DNA from: Candidatus Omnitrophica bacterium CG1_02_40_15
GTDB lineage: Bacteria; Omnitrophota; Gorgyraeia; Gorgyraeales; Gorgyraeaceae
Direction of reading: 5' to 3'
Length of the DNA: 7,808 bases
Assembly: GCA_001871815.1 (NCBI GenBank)
Contig: MNVP01000083.1
Coordinates: forward strand, 8,724 to 16,531
The stretch's first letter is position 1. Each line of letters starts with the position of its first letter. The notes under the pieces were generated by a model. That model was not told where the DNA came from. It saw nothing but the letters and a program-made list of their open reading frames with translations, and did not search any database. Both the position numbers and the translations under genes were made by a program. Below, one piece after another: positions 1 through 7,645 of the stretch.

Positions 1-3000
1 AACAGCGGCGTTCGTTATTTAGAAATATTTAGAGATACAATGCAAGAGATTGCCAATACCCTTGAAAGAGACCACACTAAGACCAAAGAAGAAGCGCTTC
101 TTGATATTTATAAAAAACTCAGGCCAGGCGACCCTCTGACATTTGAAAGCGCAAAAAATTTCCTGGACAAATTATTTTTTGATAAGCGCAGGTACGACTT
201 AGGTAAAGTAGGGCGCTATATATTAAACAGAAAATTGAATATGGATCTTTCTTTAGAGAAAAAGATCCTGGATAAAGAAACAATTGTAAACGTAATCCGA
301 TACCTGTTAGACCTGAAGAACGGCGAAGGCGTAGTGGATGATATAGACCATCTTGGAAATCGCAGAGTCAGGACTGTGGGCGAACTTCTAGCTGAGCAGT
401 TCAGGATAGGCCTTGCGAGAATGGAACGTTTCTGTAAGGACAGAATGGCTATATATGACATTGACACAATGATGCCGTATCATCTTATAAATTCCAAAGT
501 GGTTTCTAGCGTTATAAAGGATTTCTTCGGGAGGAGCCAGCTTTCACAATTTATGGACCAGACAAACCCTTTGGCTGAGATGACTCACAAAAGGCGGTTA
601 AGCGCGCTAGGGCCTGGAGGATTGTCCAGAGAGAGGGCTGGTTTTGAAGTAAGGGATGTGCATCATTCGCATTACGGAAGAATATGCCCCATCGAGACTC
701 CAGAAGGCCCAAACATAGGGCTAATAGCTTCTTTAAGCACCTACGCTAGAATAAATAAATTAGGTTTTATAGAGACACCTTATAGGTCGGTTAAAAATGG
801 AAAGGTTACCAACAGGATTGAATATTTAACAGCTGATATTGAAGATAAATATATAGTAGCTCAGGCAAACGCAAAAGTAGACAAAGACGGGTATTTTACA
901 GACGAAAAAGTTGCCTGCAGGTATAAGGGAGATTTTCCACTTGTTCAGCCGAATAAGATAGATTACATGGATGTGTCTCCTAAACAGCTTGTGAGCATAG
1001 CGGCAGGTTTGATCCCTTTCTTAGAGCACGACGACGCTAATAGGGCTCTTATGGGTTCAAACATGCAGCGTCAGGCAGTGCCATTACTATTTACAGAAAG
1101 CCCTCTTGTTGGGACGGGCCTGGAAAATAAGGTTGCAATGGATTCCGGCGCAGTAGTTATGGCAAAATCAGACGGGAAAATTACAAGCGTTCAATCTGAC
1201 GAAGTGGTTGTAAATAACAGCATTGTTTATAAGTTAAGAAAATTCTTAAGAAGCAACGCTAGTACATCTGTAAACCAGAGGCCTGTTGTTAATATCGGGG
1301 ATAAGATAAAGGCAGGGGATGTGATAGCGGATGGCCCTGCTACAAGCGAAGGTGGCCTGGCGCTGGGTAAAAATGTCTTCGTGGCTTTTATGCCATGGCG
1401 AGGTTATAATTTCGAAGATGCCATACTTGTAAGCGAAAGGCTTTTAAAAGGCGACGTATACACGTCCATACATATAGAAGAGTTTGAGATAGAGGCAAGA
1501 GAAACAAGGCTTGGAAATGAAGAAATTACGCGCGATATACCCAATGTGAGCGAAGAAGCGCTTAAGAGCTTAGGCGAAGACGGTATGATCAGGGTAGGCG
1601 CAGAGGTTGGGCCTGGAGATATACTGGTAGGAAAAGTTGCGCCTAAGAGCGAAACAGAGCTTTCTCCTGAAGAAAAATTATTAAGGGCTATTTTCGGAGA
1701 AAAGGCAGGGGATGTGAGAGACGCTTCTCTTACAGTGCCTTCTGGCATAGAAGGTATTGTAGTGGACGCTAAGATATTTTCAAGAAAAGGGCCAAAGTCA
1801 AAAACAAAAGAAGAGCTTCAGGCAGAAAATAAAGAGATAGAGAGGATCAGAAAAGAGTACGAAAAGAGGGTTAGCAATGTGAAAAACGAGAGAGAAGAAA
1901 GATTATTTAAACTTCTTTCAGGAGCAAAGCTTTCAGCGCCTTTATTATCCGACGAGACAGGCTCTACGCTGATAGCGGAAAACAAGCCGATAAGAAAAAA
2001 AGACCTTGTAAAGTTCGAAAAATGCGACATAGCCAGTATAAAAATAGAAGCTGATATTAAACTGGAGTTTGAGGTAAAACGCACGTTGATGGTTTATAAC
2101 GATCAGCTGGAGGAAATTCTTTACGAAGAAGAGCATGAAGTTGATAAGCTTAAAAGAGGAGATGAACTGCCGGCGGGCGTTTTAAAAAGGGTAGTTGTTT
2201 ATATAGCAAGTAAGAAGAAACTTTCTGTTGGAGACAAGATGGCCGGCAGACATGGAAACAAAGGCGTTATTGCAAAGATCCTCCCTGAAGAAGATATGCC
2301 TTTTATGGAGGACGGAACTCCGGTAGAAATAGTATTAAATCCTTTGGGTGTTCCTTCAAGGATGAACGTAGGCCAGATACTTGAGACTCATCTTGGATGG
2401 GCTGCAAAGGTAATGGGTTATAAAGTAGATACCCCTATATTCGACGGCGCTAAAGAAGAAGAGATAAAACAGTGCCTTAGCGAGGCAAAACTTCCTAATA
2501 CAGGCAAGGTAAGGCTGTTTGACGGATTAACAGGCGAACCTTTTGATCAGAAGGTAACAGTCGGCTACATATATATGATGAAATTAGCGCATCTTGTAGA
2601 TGATAAAATGCACGCCCGCTCCATAGGGCCTTATTCGCTGGTTACTCAGCAGCCGCTCGGAGGAAAGGCTCAGTTTGGAGGCCAGAGATTTGGAGAAATG
2701 GAAGTGTGGGCTTTGGAAGCATACGGAGCAGCTTATACGCTGCAGGAGCTCTTAACTGTAAAAAGCGACGACGTGACAGGCAGGACCATGGTATATGAGT
2801 CAATAGTAAAAGGTGAAAACGCCATGCATCCTGGAACTCCAGAATCATTTAATGTTCTTGTAAAAGAGCTTCAGAGTTTAGGATTGGATATAAAGACAGA
2901 GTATAAAGATGGGAAGACTCCTGAGATAAATCTATTGTCAGCTCAGGAGCTAAAAGAGAAACGCAAGAAGGCGAAGAAAGAGAAACGGGAAAAGGCGAGG

Positions 3001-3006
3001 AAGTAA
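1..3006 (+). CDS. rpoB: DNA-directed RNA polymerase subunit beta (5' partial)
   Basis: Beta subunit of RNA polymerase, forming one pincer and half of the active-site cleft with beta'. The frame is open from base 1 (NSGVRYLEIF...), so the gene begins upstream; an internal ATG at 40 is not the start. By alignment in memory to E. coli, about 300-330 N-terminal residues are missing. Visible landmarks: the rifampicin-pocket cluster I at 535-609 (SQLSQFMDQ...HKRR), cluster II (CPIETPEGPN) just after it, the acidic pair in YNFED (Glu 1414-1416, Asp 1417-1419), a charged helical segment around 1795-1915, the active-site lysines in GDKMAGRHGNKG (2236-2238 and 2260-2262; E. coli K1065/K1073), the catalytic-region His in DDKMHARS (2611-2613; E. 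coli H1237), and the C-terminal clamp-binding QPLGGKAQFGGQRFGEME stretch. The C terminus continues past the usual end into a Lys/Arg-rich tail (about 2947-3003). The stop is TAA. rpoC follows after 111 bp in the same orientation. Identity is certain; only the start is unseen. Confidence 0.98.
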   Translation, partial: NSGVRYLEIFRDTMQEIANTLERDHTKTKEEALLDIYKKLRPGDPLTFESAKNFLDKLFFDKRRYDLGKVGRYILNRKLNMDLSLEKKILDKETIVNVIRYLLDLKNGEGVVDDIDHLGNRRVRTVGELLAEQFRIGLARMERFCKDRMAIYDIDTMMPYHLINSKVVSSVIKDFFGRSQLSQFMDQTNPLAEMTHKRRLSALGPGGLSRERAGFEVRDVHHSHYGRICPIETPEGPNIGLIASLSTYARINKLGFIETPYRSVKNGKVTNRIEYLTADIEDKYIVAQANAKVDKDGYFTDEKVACRYKGDFPLVQPNKIDYMDVSPKQLVSIAAGLIPFLEHDDANRALMGSNMQRQAVPLLFTESPLVGTGLENKVAMDSGAVVMAKSDGKITSVQSDEVVVNNSIVYKLRKFLRSNASTSVNQRPVVNIGDKIKAGDVIADGPATSEGGLALGKNVFVAFMPWRGYNFEDAILVSERLLKGDVYTSIHIEEFEIEARETRLGNEEITRDIPNVSEEALKSLGEDGMIRVGAEVGPGDILVGKVAPKSETELSPEEKLLRAIFGEKAGDVRDASLTVPSGIEGIVVDAKIFSRKGPKSKTKEELQAENKEIERIRKEYEKRVSNVKNEREERLFKLLSGAKLSAPLLSDETGSTLIAENKPIRKKDLVKFEKCDIASIKIEADIKLEFEVKRTLMVYNDQLEEILYEEEHEVDKLKRGDELPAGVLKRVVVYIASKKKLSVGDKMAGRHGNKGVIAKILPEEDMPFMEDGTPVEIVLNPLGVPSRMNVGQILETHLGWAAKVMGYKVDTPIFDGAKEEEIKQCLSEAKLPNTGKVRLFDGLTGEPFDQKVTVGYIYMMKLAHLVDDKMHARSIGPYSLVTQQPLGGKAQFGGQRFGEMEVWALEAYGAAYTLQELLTVKSDDVTGRTMVYESIVKGENAMHPGTPESFNVLVKELQSLGLDIKTEYKDGKTPEINLLSAQELKEKRKKAKKEKREKARK

Positions 3007-3019
3007 AATAATAATATAC

Positions 3020-3099
3020 TTCTCGACTATGCTTTCAGGATATGCTCTCATAACCGCTCGAAGAATAATAATGTTCGAGCGAGCGAAGCGAGTCGAGAA
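3020..3099. repeat. Imperfect palindrome in rpoB-rpoC spacer
   Basis: The outer arms TTCTCGACT (3020-3028) and AGTCGAGAA (3091-3099) are a perfect 9-bp inverted repeat. Nested inside, CGCTCGAA (3055-3062) and TTCGAGCG (3074-3081) give a perfect 8-bp stem with an 11-nt A/T-rich loop. The two stems are separated by 26 nt on the left and 9 nt on the right, so this reads as one palindrome with an asymmetric internal loop. The left insert holds a 9/10 direct repeat (TATGCTTTCA 3028-3037, TATGCTCTCA 3041-3050). The right arm is a GCGA-rich degenerate string. AATAATAAT occurs at 3007-3015 and again in the loop at 3064-3072. No U-tract follows, so a Rho-independent terminator is unlikely. An intergenic repeat element or an RNA processing/attenuation hairpin are both possible. 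Confidence 0.75.
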
Positions 3100-3107
3100 C
3101 TAAAATT

Positions 3108-3112
3108 AGGAT
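3108..3112 (+). promoter_or_regulatory. Ribosome binding site of rpoC
   Basis: AGGA(T) lies 6 nt before the ATG at 3118 (counting AGGA at 3108-3111). It is a short, modest Shine-Dalgarno match and supports the ATG at 3118. The in-frame TAA at 3112-3114 rules out any longer rpoC start. Confidence 0.6.
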
Positions 3113-3117
3113 AAAAC

Positions 3118-6100
3118 ATGCAAAATAACCCAATAAAGTCTTTTGATTTTATATCCATAAAGATAGCTTCTCCAGAGACAATCAGGGCCTGGTCAAAGGG
3201 CGAAGTGAGAAAACCCGAAACTATTAATTACAGGACTCTGAGGCCTGAAAAGGACGGCCTTTTCTGCGAAAAGATATTTGGGCCTACGCGCGATTGGGAA
3301 TGCAGCTGTGGAAAATATAAAAGGATAAAATATAAAGGTATTGTATGCGACCGCTGCGGAGTAGAAGTCACTCTTTCTAAAGTAAGACGCGACAGGATGG
3401 GTCATATTGAACTCGCAGCGCCATGTTCGCATGTATGGTTTTTCAAGGCAATGCCAAGCAGAATGGCCTTGATCCTGAATATGGGCCTAAGGGATCTTGA
3501 AAAGGTATTGTATTATGAGGAATATGTTGTAATAGAGCCAGGGGATTCTGCTCTTAAGAAAAAAGAACTTTTGACAGAAGAAAGTTATAGAAAGTGCGTA
3601 GAAGAATGTGGCTCTAAGTTTAAGGCTATGATAGGAGCAGACGCTATAAAAGAGCTTTTAAAAGAGATAGATCTAGACAATATAACCGTTGAGCTTAAGG
3701 CAGACCTTCGCGAGCAGAAATCAGAGCAGACCAAGAGAAAGATTTTAAAGAGATTGAAGGCAATAGAATCATTCAAAAAATCAAACAATAAGCCAGAGTG
3801 GATGGTTATGGATGTAATACCTGTTATACCGCCTGACTTGAGGCCTCTCATACCTCTGGAGGGCGGAAGATTTGCCACAAGCGACCTGAATGATTTATAT
3901 CGCAGGGTTATAAACAGGAATAATCGTTTAAAAAAACTTCTGGAATTAAAAGCGCCTGATATTATCATAAGGAATGAAAAAAGGATGCTCCAGGAAGCCG
4001 TTGACGCGCTTTTTGATAATGGCCGTCATGGTAGAGCTGTCTTAGGCCCTGCAAACAGGCCTTTAAAATCATTAAGCGATATGCTAAAGGGAAAACAGGG
4101 CAGGTTTAGGCAGAATCTTCTTGGAAAACGCGTTGATTATTCCGGAAGAAGCGTAATTGTGGTAGGGCCTGAATTAAAGATATGGGAATGCGGCCTTCCA
4201 AAAAAGATGGCCCTGGAATTATTTGAACCTTTTATTATAAAGAAATTAAAAGAAAAAGGTTTTGTGCATACTATAAAAAGCGCAAAGAGAATGGTTGAGA
4301 AAGCAAAATTAGAGGTGTGGGATATCCTGGACGATGTAATAAAAGATCATCCTGTGCTTTTGAATAGAGCTCCGACGCTGCATCGCCTGGGCATACAGGC
4401 TTTTCAGCCGATTCTGATAGAAGGTAAAGCTATAAGGATACATCCATTAGTCTGCACTGCATTCAATGCTGATTTTGACGGAGATCAGATGGCGGTCCAT
4501 GTGCCTTTATCAATGGAAGCTCAGATGGAATGCAGGCTTATAATGCTCGCTTCCAACAATATCTTTTCTCCTTCTGATGGAAGGCCTATTGTAACGCCTA
4601 CCCAGGATATAGTGCTTGGTATTTATTATTTAACCCAGGAAAAATCAGGGTTAAAAGGAGAGGGTAAGGTTTTTTCAGATAAGGAAGAGGCAGAGCTGGC
4701 TTTTTACGATAGAGAAATAAAGATGCAGTCTAAAATCAAGGTCAGGATACAAAATGATCTCTTGAGCACTACAGCAGGCAGGATACTTTTTAACGCTAGC
4801 TTGCCCAAGGGTATGCCTTTTGTGAACGAAGCTCTGGATAAGAAAAAGCTTAGCGATGTGGTTGCCAACTGTTATAAATTATTCGGACATGACGCAACAG
4901 TGAAGGTGCTGGACGATATAAAGAGCCTGGGTTTTGAACATGCCACGCTTGCAGGGATCTCTATCTCAGTTGATGACCTGGCAATACCGGAAGACAAGAA
5001 AAAGGTTATAGCCAACTCAAAGAAAGAGGTTAATGTTGTCGAAGATCAATACAAGAAAGGTATTATCACAGAGCGCGAAAGATACAATAAGATAGTTGAT
5101 ATATGGACTCACGCAACTGATAAGGTCTCGGATCTTATATTCGAGAATCTTGACCCGTTTAATCCTATATTTATGATGGCTAATTCAGGCGCAAGAGGTT
5201 CGAAACAGCAGATGAGGCAGCTCGCAGGAATGCGCGGGCTTATGGCTAAGCCTTCAGGTGAAATCATAGAAACGCCTATCACTGCGAATTTCAGGGAAGG
5301 CCTGACAGTATTGGAATACTTTATCTCAACTCACGGCGCAAGAAAAGGCTTGGCAGACACAGCTCTCAAGACAGCTGATTCCGGATATCTTACGAGGCGG
5401 CTTGTTGACGTTGCCCAGGACGTAATTATTACAGACCAGGATTGCGGCACATTGAACGGCATATTGATAAGCGCTATTATAGAGGCAGATGAAGAGGTCG
5501 TGTCTCTCAGGGACAGGATCATAGGCCGTGTAGCAGTTGATAATATAGCTGATATTATTACAGACGAAACAATTGTTGAAGCAGGCAGCGAAATAACAGA
5601 AGAGATGGCGGATAAGATACAGCTGGCAGGTATAGAAAAGATAAAAATAAGAAGCGTTCTCACTTGCGAACAAAAATACGGAGTATGCGCTAAATGCTAT
5701 GGCAGAAACCTTTCTACAGGCAAGATAGTGGACCTCGGGACAGCTGTTGGCATTATCGCGGCCCAGTCAATAGGAGAGCCAGGCACCCAGCTTACAATGA
5801 GAACATTTCATATCGGAGGAACTGCATCCATGATAATAGAACAGTCGTTTTTAAAGTCCAAATCCAAAGGTATTATTAAGTATCATGGCTTGAAGACAGT
5901 AAAACAAAAAGAAGGAGACATAATTGTACTCAATAGAAACGGTCAGATAAGCATAAATGATGAAAATGGCAGGGAGCTTGAAAAACACATGGTTCCTTCA
6001 GGGTCTATTCTGTTTGCAGGAGATGGCCATGCAGTAGACAAGAATATTGTATTTGTAAGATGGGATCCTTACACATCTCCTATATTAACAGAGGTGAGCG

Positions 6101-7116
6101 GCAAGGTAAGGTATGAGGAGATCATAGAAGAAGTAACTATGGCTGAAGAGATAGACGAGGCAACAGGCCTTTCAGAGAGGGTTATTATAGAGCAGAAAGG
6201 CGAATATCATCCTCAGATAATCATAGAGGATACTAAAAAAGAAGTTTTGGCTATTTACCCTATACCTGCTGGAGCGCATATAGTTCCTCAGGACGGCGTA
6301 TTTGTTAACGCAGGAGACTTGATAGCAAAAACGCCAAGGCAGATTTCTAAGACCAGGGATATTACAGGAGGATTGCCAAGGGTTGCAGAGCTTTTTGAAG
6401 CCCGCAGGCCAAAAGATCCTGCCATGATAAGCGAAATAGATGGCATTGTGGAATTTGCAACATCTAAAAAAGGCCAGAGAAGGATTATCGTTAAGTCTCA
6501 ATCCGGCATGAAGCGGGAATATATTATACCTCACGGAAAACATTTGAATGTTTATAAGGGTGATAGGGTTAAAACCGGCGACCAGCTGGTAGATGGCCCT
6601 ATAAATCCTCAGGATATACTTGAAGTAAGCGGAGAAAAGAAGCTGCAGGAATACCTTGTAAACGAAGTTCAGGAAGTTTACAGGCTGCAAGGCGTAAGGA
6701 TAAACGATAAACATATAGAGGTAATAGTTAAGCAGATGCTGAAGAAAGTTAAAATAGAAGATTCAGGAGATACGGATTTTCTTTCAGGCATGCAGGTTGA
6801 TAAACATATGTTCCAGGAAGAAAATGAGAAAACTGCGAAGCAAAAAGGCAAATCTGCGAGCGCCACCCCGATACTTCTGGGTATTACAAAAGCATCTTTG
6901 AGCACAGAGAGTTTTATATCTGCAGCGAGTTTCCAGGAAACAACCCGTGTTTTAGCGGATGCAGCTGCAATCGGAAAGATAGATGAGCTTAGAGGCCTTA
7001 AAGAGAACGTTATAATGGGGCACTTGATCCCTGCAGGAACAGGATTTAAAGAGCATGCTAATATAGAAATGGTAAAAGAAGCGGGGGAGCAGAAAGAAGA
7101 AAAGAAAAATGATTAG
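3118..7116 (+). CDS. rpoC: DNA-directed RNA polymerase subunit beta'
   Basis: Catalytic largest subunit of RNA polymerase, 1332 residues (E. coli 1407). The start is fixed by an upstream in-frame stop and by the family-typical N terminus (FDFISIKIASPE). Features in order: N-terminal zinc ribbon Cys62, 64, 77, 80; clamp coiled coil that binds sigma, about residues 256-300 (RRVINRNNRLKKLL...); switch region LLGKRVDYSGRS; catalytic NADFDGD with Asp452, 454, 456 holding the active-site Mg2+ (4465-4485); bridge helix about 731-766; second zinc site Cys776, 850, 857, 860 with the same 74-residue first gap as E. coli; trigger loop with Gln891, Met894, Arg895, His898; then an SI3-like insertion of roughly 170 residues (about 905-1075) before DITGGLPRVAELFEARRP; and the conserved C-terminal GITKASL...SFQETTRVL block. 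All catalytic and zinc residues are intact. The C-terminal tail is short and charged. The TAG stop is the first triplet of a 7-bp tandem repeat. It is probably co-transcribed with rpoB and rpsL. Confidence 0.99.
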   Translation: MQNNPIKSFDFISIKIASPETIRAWSKGEVRKPETINYRTLRPEKDGLFCEKIFGPTRDWECSCGKYKRIKYKGIVCDRCGVEVTLSKVRRDRMGHIELAAPCSHVWFFKAMPSRMALILNMGLRDLEKVLYYEEYVVIEPGDSALKKKELLTEESYRKCVEECGSKFKAMIGADAIKELLKEIDLDNITVELKADLREQKSEQTKRKILKRLKAIESFKKSNNKPEWMVMDVIPVIPPDLRPLIPLEGGRFATSDLNDLYRRVINRNNRLKKLLELKAPDIIIRNEKRMLQEAVDALFDNGRHGRAVLGPANRPLKSLSDMLKGKQGRFRQNLLGKRVDYSGRSVIVVGPELKIWECGLPKKMALELFEPFIIKKLKEKGFVHTIKSAKRMVEKAKLEVWDILDDVIKDHPVLLNRAPTLHRLGIQAFQPILIEGKAIRIHPLVCTAFNADFDGDQMAVHVPLSMEAQMECRLIMLASNNIFSPSDGRPIVTPTQDIVLGIYYLTQEKSGLKGEGKVFSDKEEAELAFYDREIKMQSKIKVRIQNDLLSTTAGRILFNASLPKGMPFVNEALDKKKLSDVVANCYKLFGHDATVKVLDDIKSLGFEHATLAGISISVDDLAIPEDKKKVIANSKKEVNVVEDQYKKGIITERERYNKIVDIWTHATDKVSDLIFENLDPFNPIFMMANSGARGSKQQMRQLAGMRGLMAKPSGEIIETPITANFREGLTVLEYFISTHGARKGLADTALKTADSGYLTRRLVDVAQDVIITDQDCGTLNGILISAIIEADEEVVSLRDRIIGRVAVDNIADIITDETIVEAGSEITEEMADKIQLAGIEKIKIRSVLTCEQKYGVCAKCYGRNLSTGKIVDLGTAVGIIAAQSIGEPGTQLTMRTFHIGGTASMIIEQSFLKSKSKGIIKYHGLKTVKQKEGDIIVLNRNGQISINDENGRELEKHMVPSGSILFAGDGHAVDKNIVFVRWDPYTSPILTEVSGKVRYEEIIEEVTMAEEIDEATGLSERVIIEQKGEYHPQIIIEDTKKEVLAIYPIPAGAHIVPQDGVFVNAGDLIAKTPRQISKTRDITGGLPRVAELFEARRPKDPAMISEIDGIVEFATSKKGQRRIIVKSQSGMKREYIIPHGKHLNVYKGDRVKTGDQLVDGPINPQDILEVSGEKKLQEYLVNEVQEVYRLQGVRINDKHIEVIVKQMLKKVKIEDSGDTDFLSGMQVDKHMFQEENEKTAKQKGKSASATPILLGITKASLSTESFISAASFQETTRVLADAAAIGKIDELRGLKENVIMGHLIPAGTGFKEHANIEMVKEAGEQKEEKKND

Positions 7117-7148
7117 CGTATAGCGTTTAGCGGATAGCGTATAGGATG
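7114..7148 (+). repeat. 7-bp tandem repeat starting on the rpoC stop codon
   Basis: Four in-phase heptamers: TAGCGTA (7114-7120), TAGCGTT (7121-7127), TAGCGGA (7128-7134) and TAGCGTA (7135-7141), then a decayed fifth unit TAGGATG (7142-7148). The first three bases are the rpoC stop codon. The last intact unit is also the outer part of the left arm of the hairpin that follows. It resembles short tandem heptamer repeats of some bacterial genomes in form only; I cannot name the family. Confidence 0.85.
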
Positions 7149-7169
7149 AGCTGAAAATTCTATACGCTA
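7135..7169 (+). repeat. 13-bp hairpin in rpoC-rpsL spacer
   Basis: Bases 7135-7147 pair with 7157-7169 over 13 positions with a single G.U wobble (7145 with 7159) and a 9-nt loop (7148-7156). The right arm carries the inverted heptamer sequence TATACGCTA. The sequence after the stem is mixed (GAACGATTAG) with no T-run, so it does not look like an intrinsic terminator; rpsL would otherwise be cut off from the operon. It may be an RNA processing site, a pause hairpin, or just opposed repeat copies. Confidence 0.75.
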
Positions 7170-7183
7170 GAACGATTAGATTA

Positions 7184-7189
7184 AGGGAG
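7184..7189 (+). promoter_or_regulatory. Ribosome binding site of rpsL
   Basis: AGGGAG lies 7 nt before the ATG at 7197 and is a good Shine-Dalgarno match. The second purine run, TAAGGA (7191-7196), touches the ATG and is too close to be used. Confidence 0.75.
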
Positions 7190-7196
7190 ATAAGGA

Positions 7197-7568
7197 ATGC
7201 TTACAATTAGCCAGTTAATAAGATTTGGTAGGACTGAGAAAAAGAAGAAGACAAAGTCGCCTGCGTTAAAAGGTTGTCCGCAAAAAAGAGGCGTATGTTT
7301 ACAAGTAAAGACGCAAACTCCTAAAAAACCTAACTCTGCATTAAGAAAAGTTGCAAGGGTTAGGTTGACAAATGGCATAGAAGTTACGTCTTACATACCG
7401 GGAGAAGGCCATAATCTGCAGGAACATTCTATTGTGCTTGTAAAAGGAGGCAGGGTGAAAGACCTTCCTGGTGTCAGATACCACATTGTTAGAGGCACAC
7501 TTGATACAGCAGGTGTAGCGAATAGAAAGAAGAGCAGATCCAAGTACGGAGCGAAAAGGCCGAAATGA
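7197..7568 (+). CDS. rpsL: 30S ribosomal protein S12
   Basis: S12 of the small ribosomal subunit, located at the decoding centre, where it helps control translational accuracy. Length is 123 residues (E. coli 124) with no gaps in the conserved core: CPQKRGVC at 27-34, the PNSA decoding loop at 45-48 within TPKKPNSALRK, VRLTNG at 55-60, GEGHNLQEH at 69-77, and GGRVKDLPGVRY at 84-95. Lys43 and Lys88 (K42 and K87 in E. coli numbering without Met), where substitutions give streptomycin resistance or dependence, are both wild type. Asp89 is the residue methylthiolated by RimO in species that have it. The N-terminal part is variable and Lys-rich (KKKK at 15-18). A clear Shine-Dalgarno supports the start. 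It ends in KRPK with TGA, so UGA is a stop here. It lies 80 bp after rpoC and 130 bp before rpsG. Confidence 0.99.
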   Translation: MLTISQLIRFGRTEKKKKTKSPALKGCPQKRGVCLQVKTQTPKKPNSALRKVARVRLTNGIEVTSYIPGEGHNLQEHSIVLVKGGRVKDLPGVRYHIVRGTLDTAGVANRKKSRSKYGAKRPK

Positions 7569-7589
7569 TATTATAGAAAAACAAATGTT

Positions 7590-7617
7590 GGTGAAAGGTG
7601 AAAGGTGAAAGGTGTTA
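7590..7617 (+). repeat. 7-bp tandem repeat GGTGAAA (left arm)
   Basis: Three perfect units of GGTGAAA (7590-7596, 7597-7603, 7604-7610) followed by the variant GGTGTTA (7611-7617); a further degenerate unit TGTGTAA lies in phase at 7618-7624. It forms the inner part of the left arm of the long spacer hairpin. The unit differs completely from the TAGCGTA repeat behind rpoC but has the same 7-bp length. Confidence 0.85.
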
Positions 7618-7645
7618 TGTGTAAGATTGGTTTATAGTTTTGTTT

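Noticed and set aside
5326..5673. Two overlapping minus-strand open frames (5326-5673, 5331-5663) in rpoC
   Set aside because: Both overlap the bridge helix and second zinc-site coding region in different frames; at most one could be real and neither has domain features.
5694..5879. 61-residue + strand frame in rpoC
   Set aside because: It is an out-of-frame shadow over the trigger-loop coding region, with no ribosome binding site or family resemblance.
5800..6340. SI3-like insertion in the beta' trigger loop as a novel domain or intein
   Set aside because: A trigger-loop insertion of this kind is known in Gram-negative-type RNA polymerases; the sequence resembles that domain and lacks intein splice motifs.
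6172..6714. 180-residue open frame on the minus strand inside rpoC
   Set aside because: It lies wholly opposite a highly conserved part of rpoC, its Cys/Tyr/Asn-rich translation shows no recognisable domain, and such antisense frames arise from codon bias.
7365..7370. TTGACA as a -35 promoter box
   Set aside because: It is inside conserved rpsL codons (Leu-Thr-Asn of VRLTNG) and no -10-like hexamer sits 16-18 nt downstream.
7323..7463. Streptomycin-resistance changes in S12
   Set aside because: Both diagnostic lysines (Lys43 and Lys88 counting Met) are unchanged.
7633..7638. TATAGT as a -10 box for a separate rpsG promoter
   Set aside because: No acceptable -35 is found 16-18 nt upstream (the GGTGAAA repeats fill that space), and the site is in the hairpin loop; too weak to call.
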